Assembly: GCF_011745365.1 (NCBI RefSeq)
Contig: NW_024468913.1
Location: 4,154,001-4,218,000, forward strand
From: Cryphonectria parasitica EP155
Lineage: Eukaryota; Ascomycota; Sordariomycetes; Diaporthales; Cryphonectriaceae
DNA: 64,000 nt
Direction of reading: 5' to 3'
This document shows, in pieces, positions 33,131 to 43,458 of the stretch; the first letter of the stretch is position 1; each line of letters starts with the position of its first letter. Under the pieces are notes generated by a model. It was not told the DNA's origin. It made no database searches and saw only the letters and a program-made list of their open reading frames with translations. The position numbers and the translations under genes were made by a program.

Positions 33131-34417
33131 CTATTGCTTGGTTATACCAAGGGCTAATCTCAGGGCCTCCATGAACCTCCACACATCCTCAAAGCTGTTA
33201 TACATAGGCACAGGCGCCACACGGATGACATCGGGTTTGCGCTTGTCACAGATGATGGCCTTCTCCTGGAAGTCGGCCAGGATCTTGTCCAGGAGGCCCT
33301 CCCTCAGCAGCACACTGAGCTGCGCGCCTCGCTCAGCCGGGCTGGATGGCGTGATGATCATAAAGGCCGGCTTATCGTCGACGGCGTCACCCTTCTTCTC
33401 ATCGGCCAGGATGCGGTACAGCATGTACTCGGCATACGCAGTCAGCACGAGGCTCTTGCTGCGAAGGTTCTGGAACCCAGCCTCCTCAAATTTGGTCAGG
33501 GACCCGCTGAGGGCGGCGAGGTCCAGGGCGGACGGGTTTCCGGCCTGAAACCCGCTTGCTCCCGGTGTCGGCTGGAACTGCTTGGCCATCTGGAAGCGCA
33601 CGCTCTGGTCGCCGCCGTACCAGCCGCTCAAACGAGGGCGAAAGGTTGGTTTTGGCTGCCCGTCTTCGCTCTCGGCCCCAGTGGTCCACTCGACCTTGCC
33701 GTGACGGTCGTGGACAAAGGCCCCGGCGATGGAACCCGGCCCAGCGTTGATGTACTTGTAAGTGCACCACATGGCAAAATCGACGTTCCAGTCGTGCAGC
33801 TTGAGGTCGACGTTGCCGGCTGCGTGGGCGAGGTCCCAGCCGACGACAATGCCGCGGTCTTGTGCGTATTTCGTGATGGTAGGAATGTCAAAGAACTGGC
33901 CGCTGTAGTACTGGATTCCGGGAAGAAGAATGACGGCGGTCTCGTCAGCGTGCGCATCGATAGTAGCGAGGATCTGGGCCGTCGAGATGTACAGGTTCTC
34001 CTCTGGGGGCCAGACCTCGACCATGGACTGGGCAGGGTCGAGGTTGTGCCAGCGGATGTGCGAGGAGATGGCGTAGTAGTCGCTGGGGAAGGGTTTCCAC
34101 TCGAGGATGATCTTGTGGCGCTTCTGGGTAGGGCGGTAGAAGGAGGCCAGCAGCATGTGGATGTTGACGGTGAGGGTGTTCATGTAGACGATCTCGCTGG
34201 GGAGGGCGCCCATGAAGTCGGCAGACTTGCGCGCACAATCGGCAGACATGTCCTGCCAGTTCACCAGGGGCGAGTTCTCCAGGTCTACGAAGTGGCCGTT
34301 GACTCCGATGGCGGCCCACGTGTCGAGCTGTGCATTGATGAACCGGCGGGTTGTCCTGGACTGCAGGCCCAGCGAGTTTCCACAGAAGTAAATACACGAC
34401 TCATCTTCCTTCCTCTC

Positions 34418-34465
<48 letters not shown>

Positions 34466-34744
34466 CGACGAAGACGACGAAGACGATGCTGACGTGGCTA
34501 AGAACCTTGCCGTTAGCATATGCCTTTCTCTGTCTAGTTCTTTCTCCCTCTCCGTGCATGTGAACAGGGAAAGCTTACACTGCAACGACTTGCTCTTGAG
34601 GGAGGCCTTGGTGGGAAACAGGTAGTCATCACGAAGGTGTCTGAGAGAGTCTGAGGCGTCGAGTGATTGTGCATACTCCAAAGAGTCTTCGAATGCCGGG
34701 GCCTGGCCAGCGCGGATCTTGTCAGCAGTGGCGGAGATAACCAT
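33131..34744 (-). CDS. BNA5: Kynureninase
   Basis: Two exons, 34744-34579 and 34497-33131, give about 510 residues. The intron 34578-34498 is 81 bp, has a GTAAGC donor, a perfect TGCTAACG branch site and a TTAG acceptor. It is a multiple of three and has no in-frame stop, so unspliced mRNA would also be translatable. PLP-enzyme features are YFCGNSLGLQS, the Asp-x-x-His pair in VVGWDLAHAAGNVDL, and the Schiff-base Lys in WCTYKYINAGPGS (about residue 303), with ARG/FRPRLSGWYGGD after it. The enzyme cleaves kynurenine or 3-hydroxykynurenine to (3-hydroxy)anthranilate and alanine, in de novo NAD+ synthesis and tryptophan breakdown. An unusual run of about 23 Ser, encoded by a TCA microsatellite, follows the intron. 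The ATG at 34744 is preferred; the frame extends upstream without family similarity. Confidence 0.93.
34419..34466. repeat. (GAT/ATC)n microsatellite inside kynureninase coding sequence
   Basis: About 15 units, read as TCA on the coding strand, encode most of the 23-residue Ser run immediately after the intron of kynureninase. Length change in whole units would keep the frame. Confidence 0.85.
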
Positions 34745-35979
34745 GATGATGCCCGAAAGGGTTGATGAGTCAATGACAACACTTTTTCCTATGTCCTGAC
34801 GAAGCTGGTCACAAAACGAAGCGAGGAATCTATGAAGTCCCTTGGGATTTATTTTTGGCTGCTGCAGCAAGCACCATAGAAGGGGTCACTTGGATCACTT
34901 TGTAGTTGTAGGTTCGTTGCTACTCCTGGCCGACTTCGCGACTCACCCTCAGTGAAGAAACTTGCAATGTACGGAGTGTACGGGAAGGTTCTGCTGCCGT
35001 AGTCGGCCATGGCAGCCCCGGAAGCCGTAGTTGCTTGTTGTACGTACGCTACGGATACGGCGCTGAATCGCCTCGTGCCTACTGTAGCTAGGCCTTAGGG
35101 GAAGCTCCCGCCATGGGAAGCTCCTGCTCCACCTGCTGTGGTGCCGGGACCTTGATACACCGCATAGCACCTACCCTGGATTCTAGGGTCCTCATCCGAG
35201 GTTCCGTCCTTCCGTCACGCTTTCCGTCTTTAACCGCGGAACCAACGACCGTTGCCTCATCTCCAGACCTTCTTCTGCGCACATGAGCTAGGCAATAAAC
35301 TCCACTCACCTGGCACAGAAAATGAGTATCATTCACAAGGCTCCCTAGGCTGGGATTGGGGCCCGGCAAGATACATATTCGCTCAGCCCTTTCTCTTCTT
35401 CTGCCCCCCCTGGCTGCGGCGGAAGTTGGCAGTACCTCGCGCGAGCGGAAGCTGAAGGGTCCAAGAAGAGATGGACGGCCCCATCCGGATCCTCTCTCAT
35501 GGAACGAGGGAAGAAGTCAATGTCGTCTTGCTCGTGCCATCTTTCTTGTCAGTCGCCTTGATGAGGAGGTTCTGGGCATATTTCCCATTCTTGGTGGGTA
35601 CTGCCATCCATGCTTGGCTGGCATCCGTAGGTCTTCTTCCATGATTCCCCTTCTTCCTCCTCCTCCTCTTCTTCTTCTTCCTCCTCTTCCTCCCTTGGAT
35701 ATACGCTATATGATTATATTTGCAAGCCTTGTCCTCTTGGTTGCCCACTGAAAGGAACGACATTAACCTCGTGATTCTTTTTTTGTTTTTTTTTTATTCC
35801 CCTATAAAATACTTAGCCTGTCCATTCCTATTCCTGCAATTTATGCCATCACTTGATACCAATTCTTCATGAAGACGACACTATCAATCTCCTCACAATA
35901 AACTTGGCCTGCTTAATTCTGGCTTCACAAACTCAAAAACGCACTCTCACCTGCTATCTGATCTTGCCATTCTCATATC
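34745..35979. promoter_or_regulatory. Divergent kynureninase/IDO promoter region
   Basis: The 1,235 bp between the start codons of kynureninase (minus) and IDO (plus) carries no supported gene. TTCCGTC occurs three times in tandem orientation (35202-35208, 35210-35216, 35222-35228), followed by CCGCGGAACC (35234-35243), whose CGGAACC is the complement of GGTTCCG at 35200-35206. CCG/CGG triplets in such arrays are the usual half-sites of Zn2Cys6 regulators. A CT/TCC-rich tract lies at 35640-35695. Shared regulation of the two genes is inference. Confidence 0.5.
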
Positions 35980-37485
35980 ATGTCTCCGCACGCTGTCCCC
36001 CAGCAGAACGGCTACGATGAACTCCTGTCCTCCTTCAACGTCACCCGGAATGGCTTCTTACCCGCAGAAGAGCCCCTAGCACGGATTGCAAATCCTTACT
36101 ACGAGCCGTGGGAGCTCTTGATTCATAACCTCACTAGCCTCTTGTCAAACGGCACTCTCCGCCAGAGGGTCGAACGCCTCCCGATATTGTCCACAGAGAA
36201 GCTTAGGACAGAGGCAGAATGGAGGAGGGCATATGTTATACTTACGCTCTTGACCCATGGATATATCTGGGGAGGTGAAAAGGCAGCGGAGGTGAGTAAG
36301 ACTTGATAGTCTCTTTATTTTTGTTTTCATTATTCTTTTTTCTTTCATCTTATTCCTCTTTCCATCCCTTCTGCTGGTACACAAGTCTTGCTTTGACCCA
36401 ATAGAACTTCCATATTGACACTCAAACGGTTTTAGGTGCTTCCACCCCCGATAACTGTTCCTCTTCTTTCCGTATCCTCACATCTTGAGGTGCCTCCTGT
36501 GGCAACATATGCTGCCCTCAACCTGTGGAACTTCTCCTCCTCCACAGGTGACTTCACCGACATCGACAGCCTCCACTCACCACACACCTTCACCGGCACC
36601 AGGGACGAGTCCTGGTTCCTCTGCGTGTCCGTCGCCATGGAGGCCCAGGGCGCCCGCGTCATCCCCTTGATGCTCAAGGCCATCAACGCCATCCCCTCCC
36701 GGCACCTCGCCACTATCACGGCCGCCCTAGAACAGCTGGCAAGCAGCATCAAGAAAGTAGGCGCCCTTCTGGACCGAATGCGCGAGCAGTGCGACCCCAT
36801 GGTCTTTTACCACCGCATCCGGCCGTTCCTGGCAGGCTCCAAGAACATGAGCGGCGCAGGCCTGCCCAGGGGTGTGTTTTACGACGAGGGCGATGGCCGC
36901 GGGTCCTGGCAGCAGTGGCGCGGCGGCAGCAACGGGCAGTCCTCGCTGATTCAGTTCTGGGACGTGGTGCTGGGCGTGACGCATACTTCAGAAGGCAGCA
37001 ACAACCCTCATGCCCAGGTGGGCAAGCCCGAGGAGAAGAGTTTCCACGAGGAAGTGCGCGAGTATATGCCGGGCGGGCACAGGCGGCTGCTGGAGCATGT
37101 CGGGCGCTGCGGGAGCATACGGGCCCTGGCTATGCTGCCGACGAGCGGGCCGGACCACGCAAGGATGCAGGAGGCGTACACGGTTGCCGTCGGGACGCTG
37201 ACCGAGTTTAGGAACAAGCACCTAGGGATAATTACGAGCTACATTGTCATACCATCTAGGAAGCCGTGGAGTGACCAGCCCGATGACAAGAGGGCGGCGG
37301 TGAACCTAGCCACCGCGTCGTCTCGGCAGCAGAGCGAGAAGAAGGGTGCTGGCAAGGAATCGGCCGACAAGGAGCTGACGGGCACGGGAGGGACTGCTCT
37401 GCTGCCGTTCCTGAAACAGTCGAGGGACGAGACCTCGGAGGCTGGAAAGATGGTTAGGGAACGTATGGCGCAGGCTGGACGGTGA
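35980..37485 (+). CDS. BNA2: Indoleamine 2,3-dioxygenase
   Basis: Exons 35980-36291 and 36436-37485 encode 453 residues. The 144-bp intron (GTGAGT/TTTAG, phase 0) joins GGEKAAE to VLPPPITVPLL. Family features are LPPPITVPL near the start of the large domain, DESWFLCVSVAMEAQGA, FYHRIRPFLAGSKN, RGGSNGQSSLIQFWDVVLGV and the proximal haem ligand His366 in FRNKHLGIITSYIVIPS. The haem enzyme opens the indole ring of tryptophan to N-formylkynurenine, the first step of the kynurenine pathway. A C-terminal Lys/Glu/Ser-rich extension (about 395-435) is variable in fungi. It is divergent from kynureninase, so step one and a later step of the same pathway share an intergenic region. Confidence 0.95.
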
Positions 37486-38580
37486 TACAATAAGTGACTA
37501 GTACTCTACTCTGAATGCATACCTGGGTAGCGATTCATTCAGCGAGGATCAAATAGAGACCGAGGACCATCCTCATACTATGACTTTAATGGCTGTTGCT
37601 TCAACTTTACTCAGACGAAGGCTCTTGTGAGGAGTGATAGACTGCTGTGGAATCACCACTTCCTTCAGGGTACTTATTAGGAGACCAAGACCCAGAATAT
37701 TATCAGGTTGTTCATGTTCAGAATGAGCTTCAGTGAAGCACGTGCTTCTCAAGCGGTCAACTGCAAACAAGGATGTGCAAACAGGCCTAAAATCTGCTGG
37801 GATCTGATTTTACCAAGTAATAATACTCAAGAGATGAAAATCACAGTACAGAGGGGCCATATTTAGGGTCAAGCTTGGAAGCCCAGCCAAGAAACAAACA
37901 AGGAATGGTTCATGAATCAAGAAACGTTCTCCCCATCCTTCACCTTGGACCATAGAAATGGAGATCGAACAGTCATACAATACATACTTGTGTTTCCTTT
38001 TGCCCCCTGCTTACCAAGTGCCAAGATACCCCATTGTTATAATTATTTGTCCTCGTTCCAAGAACGCCCTTCATCGCCCCATAATGCAGTGGCTCGCCAC
38101 GGTGCCGAGCGCCGAGCGACGTCCGCAGGGGCCGGTCTTTGCTTGCGCATACGGAATAGACCACCCCACCTTGGGCGAGAAGGAGGATTCACCTCGTCTT
38201 AAATAGCCTTCCGCGATCCCCGGCCTCGGATCTAATCAATCTGATAATTCACAGTAATTAGCTGGAGAAGAAATCCCCACGCGTGTGCAATCCTATCCGC
38301 TTCTGTATCGCACCAAGTCTGGCCGTACCATTTCTTTTCCCTTCTCTTCTTCTCCTAATCATTTTCATCAAGAGAGTTTCCTGGAAAGCTCCGAAAGTTG
38401 CGAACAAAGATACATTCCAAAAGTTCATCCGTCTGATATAATTACACTGCCAGTCATAGTCTCTGTCGCTTGGGACAACAACTTTCACACACGAGTTTAC
38501 CGGAATAACTTTAGCGTACAGGGACAAATATTTCTGGGCCGTGGGGCACCTGCTGCACGCCTCATTGCATTGCATCGGCG
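37486..38580. other. Intergenic spacer
   Basis: No supported gene. It holds the IDO 3' region and the promoter of the Zn2Cys6 regulator that starts at 38581. Confidence 0.55.
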
Positions 38581-40566
38581 ATGAACCGACGGTCCAGGGG
38601 GGGCTGCCTTGACTGTAAAAAGTCCAAAATCAAATGTGATGGTGAGTAATGCTGTGTGTGCTATCAACTTTCGTTATCTTATATTATAGACATCTTTCCT
38701 TTCAAAGGCGGAGTGCTCGTCTGCTCCCATTATGTCTCCAGACTATGTGCGCACAGGCCGTGTATTTCGAGAGGAGAGGTGGTCATCAGCTCATCATCTT
38801 GTCTACTTAAGGTTACATAGGCTACTGGCTCCTCAAATACTGATTAAGTCCATCAAGAACTCAAGCCATTCTGTGGCACTTGTCAACGTCGGAGGCATGT
38901 CTGTCAAGGCTATGTACCGACGCCCGCCTCTTCTTCGGGTCTCTCCTCCTTCTCCTCCAAGACGAGTCGTCCGAAATGTGCCGTTGTCGAGGGACAACCC
39001 CCTGTGGATGATAGTACTGAGAATGAGACGGCACAACTACCTCAGATCGGCGAAAAGGCACTCCTGAACCGTCCCTTCTCACGATTTGACAATGTGACGA
39101 CGGGTTTCTCTTCTTCTCTGCCTATTCCCAAGGCCGGCCACCCGCTCGTCATGGACCCGAGCCTGATGACCCCGAGAGCTATCAGTCTCATCCCGCCGGG
39201 CGTGGTCGACCCGAGCGACCGCGCAACGGTGGAACTGTACTTCAGCCGACATCCCTGGGAGCTGGTCATGAGTTCAGAGTTCGTCAGCGAGATGAACGCC
39301 AACGTCCTGGCCGTGCTGCAACAGAATCCCCAGGCCACTGTCGACTCCCTCTCCGCCATCGGGCACTCGTACATAGCCGACTCGCCGCTCGCAGTGCTCA
39401 ACTACCGAGCACGGATCCTGTCCACGCTGCGGTCGATGGAGCTCTCCGAGTACAGCCTCGAGGAGATGCTGCTGATGCTGCTGGGGCTCTGCGCGGTTGA
39501 GCTGGTGGACTGTAAGCCCAACAACAATCCCGAGACGACCATTCCAGCCATCATTGCAAACTCGGCGGCTCTCCTCTCTCACTGGGTCTCGACCGGCCGC
39601 GAGGTGTCCTCGCTGGCTCGTTATTTCATTCGTGCCCTGGCCCGTCAGGACATGATCATATCCCTCTTCCACCTCCGCCGGCTCTCGATCCCAACAGAGG
39701 TCTGGCTGGACGAGACGGCCAGGACGACAGCTGACCGACTAATGGGGTACACGACCACGCTCATGCCGCTTCTTGGCGAACTCTGCGAGTTGGCTGAGGA
39801 CATGCGAGGCCTGCTGCAGGCCGGCCCTGTTGAGAGTCAGCAGCAGCAGCAGCAGCAGCAGCAGCATGAGGGAGAAGACGAGGACGAGGATGAGTTGGAG
39901 ACTTCGCAGCTGATGCTAGATATATCGAGCCACATGAACTCTTCTAACGGCACGTCCTATTATGACTTCGACCTCGAGTCACCACACCACCTGGTAGATT
40001 TTGCAGACTACATGCAGAGGGCAGAAGACCTCCGCAGGCGGATCGAGCTCTGGAAACCCACCCTCGCACACGGCCTCTCGTTCCGCAGGTCGAGACGTTT
40101 TCTCTCCCAAGCAGCCTGCTACCGAGCCGGCGCCCTGCTCTACCTATTCAGGCTGCTCAACCCTCCCCACCCGTACAATAACAACAGCACTAACATCAAC
40201 ACCAACAACAACGAGCCGCCGCCGCCGCCGCCTTCTTCTTTTTCTTCTTCGTCCATCGTAGACGAAGAAGCTACAGCCAAGGCACACGAGATCCTCATGT
40301 CGACCGTTGCGGCCGCTCACAGCCCTGACGAGGTCAAGATGCTCTTGTGGCCCGTGTTCCTCGCGGCCTGCGAGCTGTCCAAGGAGGAGGACAGGCAGGC
40401 CGTCTTGGATGTGTTTGATGCCATCATGTCGCAGAGGAAGACGGCGACGGTGCAGAGGTCGAGAGCCTTTATTCTGAATCGGGTCTGGCCCGCCAGGGAC
40501 GAGGGTAGAGAGTGGAACTGGATGGTCCTGGCGCAGCAGTATCCGAGCGAGTGCTTGCCTATATGA
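38581..40566 (+). CDS. Zn2Cys6 transcription factor
   Basis: Exons 38581-38641 and 38858-40566 encode about 589 residues. The first exon is only 61 bp and ends inside the zinc cluster. Joining it to the AAG acceptor at 38857 gives CLDCKKSKIKCDELKPFCGT followed by CQRRRHVC, a complete C-x2-C-x6-C-x6-C-x2-C-x6-C cluster with Cys at 9, 12, 19, 26, 29 and 36. The 216-bp intron is long for this window, so a small extra exon is possible. The remainder is a helical fungal-specific regulatory domain (Fungal_trans_2-like), with EYSLEEMLLMLLGLCAVELVD and LHSHWV-like ALLSHWVSTGREVSSLARYF. Poly-Gln (nine CAG-type codons near 39838-39864), acidic and Asn/Pro-rich linkers are present. It lies 1.1 kb downstream of IDO in the same orientation, so it is a candidate local regulator. 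Its targets are unknown. Confidence 0.88.
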
Positions 40567-41604
40567 GTACGCTTGGGCACTGGTTGGAGACCAAACTTGA
40601 TAATGAATAATGAACAGGTCTATCTGGACAAGTCTTGCAGCGCTTGTCGCTCACCATATATATGTCTTTGGTTTGGTAGTGAATTTTCATCATATTGTAC
40701 GCGATGTGATGACTGGGCATGAGTGTTGTGCTTGCTTATAGCATATCACTGTGTGGGAGTCTCTGCACTCATTTCGATCCTGAAAAAATCACAATGGAGA
40801 TATTCCAAACTCAGGATCTTATTTTTGACGTGCGAGCCACATTTGTTACCAGACATGAGAATGAAGCATCGCAGTTTTGATTGACATCACCAATTGCAAT
40901 CGTCGAGATTTTGTAATGTGTTGCCAAAAGATAAGTTTTTATAAATCAATGCACGTTTGGTTAGATGTCTCGGTAATTACTTGACTCCCTGCTTCCTTAA
41001 GTATTATACAACCCAAGGACGTCTCCAAGTCGTTGCGTTGCAATCACTTTGGCGGACAAAAGAAGAGATCGGCATTTTCAATATACAAAATTTAACTTTT
41101 TAATCCTGGTCGTTGTCTAGCGTCAATTCAACTTAAACTGCAATCGAGGCTTCTAGACCTTTTTTTTTTTTTTTTTTTTTTGTGGTAAAACTACAATCGG
41201 AATAGAAAGATATGGCCTATAGTGCAGTCACTTCAATACAAGCCGAAGCAGAGACGCCTAAGAGCTGAACAAAATCATTCAGAAAGCCTACTTGCCGTGT
41301 TTATGAAAAGCGCACGGGTCAGTGTTTCATGATCATCTCCATTGGCCAGTCAGTGGCGTGGTCGAATTGGGCACGCGTTTCAGAACCTCAGGATGGTGTT
41401 CGTCTCAATCATCAGGGGTTGTTTGAGAGTCGAGATTCCACTCCAGGGCTGCCCTCGCAGATGATATTCTCAAAAACAAACACACATACATCCCTCCACA
41501 TGATCAAATTTTCATCTGTTCAGCCAAAAGTCGTTCACTACGCTAAGCCCACTTGTAATTGCTCGAGTTTTATCACAAGCAAGGGCTATAGTTCATGGCC
41601 TAAG
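40567..41604. other. A+T-rich spacer with T22 run
   Basis: No supported gene. It is clearly richer in A+T than the flanking genes and holds a T22 homopolymer at 41160-41181. A longer open frame that begins near 41329 covers the signal-peptide exon of the next gene, but its upstream part looks non-coding. Confidence 0.55.
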
Positions 41605-42868
41605 ATGCCAGGCCGATTTTGTCTGAGAGTATCGTCCATCTCACGGGCCATCACGATCTTCCTTTTAATCCCTACTCGCGCCGTATCGGCTCTATATCAT
41701 CACAATGTAGTGGCTGTGTGTCCCGCGATCCCAGCTTTCCAGATTCTTCATCCCACCGTGAGTAATGTTACTGCCTCTATCGGGATGAAGGATACATATT
41801 AATTGATGAATGAAAGTGTTCACTATCGCCAGGGCTGGAGATTTTCTCACCTGAGGATGAGGCAAGGCAAGGAAAGCCTCTATGGGAGGTCAAATTGTCG
41901 CCAGGAAAAGGTCGAGGCGTGTTTGCGTCACAGCACATCAGAAAGGGGACTCTTTTGCTAGCTGAGGAGCCCCTCGTGGAGGTGGTACTTCCTGCCCTCG
42001 TGGCTGGCAAGGGCTATGATCTGGCCGCCATGACCGCGGCCCTGCTGCGAGAATACTCGGGTCTTTCTCCACAAGGCAAGGTGGAATTCGACTCGTGCCA
42101 CCAGCACCGGTTCGAAAATGACAGGCGAGACGAAGAAGGGCGCTTGATGGTCATCCTGAGAAGCAATGGGTATACGATGGAAGACGCCACAGGCCGCAGT
42201 AAGGTGGCCCTGTACCCGAAGGCCTCCTTGATCAACCACTCGTGCCAGCCAAACGTTTTGAACGGCGATGCATCAGGAACTCGAAAGATCATTGCCATGC
42301 GGGACATCTTCCCGGGAGAAGAGGTAAGCCAATTTGAAGAACGCCTGCCAGGTCTCCAAGAAGCGACATACATGGGAACGGACTCTCTCCCGACTCGACT
42401 CTTGAAATGGTCATGGAAGAAATTTACTCACAGGAAGTGCCATTCTAGATTTCGACCACATACATTCCCTTACTGATGGACACTCCCAATCGCCAAGCTC
42501 GACTCCGCCAGTACGGATTCGCCTGCACCTGCGATGCTTGCCGGGCATCAGGATTGTCCGACCACCTGCGGATCCAAGCTGGGAACAACCTGTCGGAGCT
42601 ACAACAGGCTCTGACAGCGCCGATTATGATGAAGGATTCTGGGCTCCTGCTCCACCGAGCCGAAGACCTTGAATCCTTCTTTGCAGCACAGGGGTTTGGT
42701 GATTATCTCGTCAAGACGACCCGCTTAGCCCTTCAGTATGCCATCCGAGTGCGCAACAGCACGGCTGCTAGGACTTGGGCAAGAAAGCACCTCGAGAACC
42801 TCTCCATCATTGATGCCGAGTCGACTGAGGCAGAGAGCACACGTGAGATCGTAATGAATGGAATCTGA
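41605..42868 (+). CDS. SET-domain protein with signal-peptide-like N-terminus
   Basis: Proposed exons are 41605-41757, 41841-42323 and 42449-42868, encoding 351 residues. The introns are 83 bp (GTGAGT/GGAG) and 125 bp (GTAAGC/CTAG), both phase 0. The second intron restores FPGEE-ISTTYIPLL. SET motifs are GKGRGVFASQHIRKG, LINHSCQPN, the FPGEE/TTYIP strand and the post-SET-like YGFACTCDAC zinc knuckle. This is the SMYD/SET5-like class, not the H3K4 or H3K36 methyltransferase classes. The first exon reads MPGRFCLRVSSISRAITIFL followed by LIPTRAVSA, a plausible secretion signal, which would be odd for a lysine methyltransferase. The first exon is the least certain part. A start inside exon 2 is possible, but no in-frame ATG precedes the GKGRG motif there. 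Confidence 0.75.
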
Positions 42869-43458
42869 TGTGTGAATTAACTCCATCACTTGAGCATTTG
42901 TTGGCGAATATTGTTAAGGTGCAATCAGACTCGTCCCATGGAGAGCTCAACATACCGCCACTCAACTCGATATTTTACCTTCAGGGTTGGAATAAACAAA
43001 ATCAAGAGACTAGATAATTGAATGCGCACAACCGCAGCGTCTGAGAAGATTCATACAATTAAAAACGATTGATGAATTTCAACGTGCAATGATCAAGTGA
43101 TAGAGGCTAGTCCAGATACCATTGTGAGATGATATGATCAACAAGTAGTAAAAAGAGGCTACACTACACGTTTACTTTCCAGCAGTGATTCAATACTTGG
43201 CCACAGAATTGTCAGTAGCCCAGAGCAAAGCGCCTACAGTATCTGGCTGTGGGGCCTCCCAGCAGTGGAGACAAATGAGCATGCATGCAAAGCTGCCAGC
43301 CACACAGGCCCTTGTTATCTGCTGCATATCGATCGTTGTGTCGTAATAATAGATCAAAAAGCCCACATATGAATCCATCATCATAGTCATCAGGACTCCC
43401 CGCCCACGAGATTCTGCCCAATGTAAAAAAAGAAAAGAAAAAAAAAAGAGGATCAAGG
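42869..43458. other. A+T-rich spacer
   Basis: No supported gene. An A-rich run directly precedes the ATG at 43459 (about 43425-43448). Confidence 0.55.

Noticed and set aside
34745..34870. Longer kynureninase N-terminus
   Set aside because: The extra 42 codons have no similarity to kynureninases and look like leader; the ATG at 34744 has a good context.
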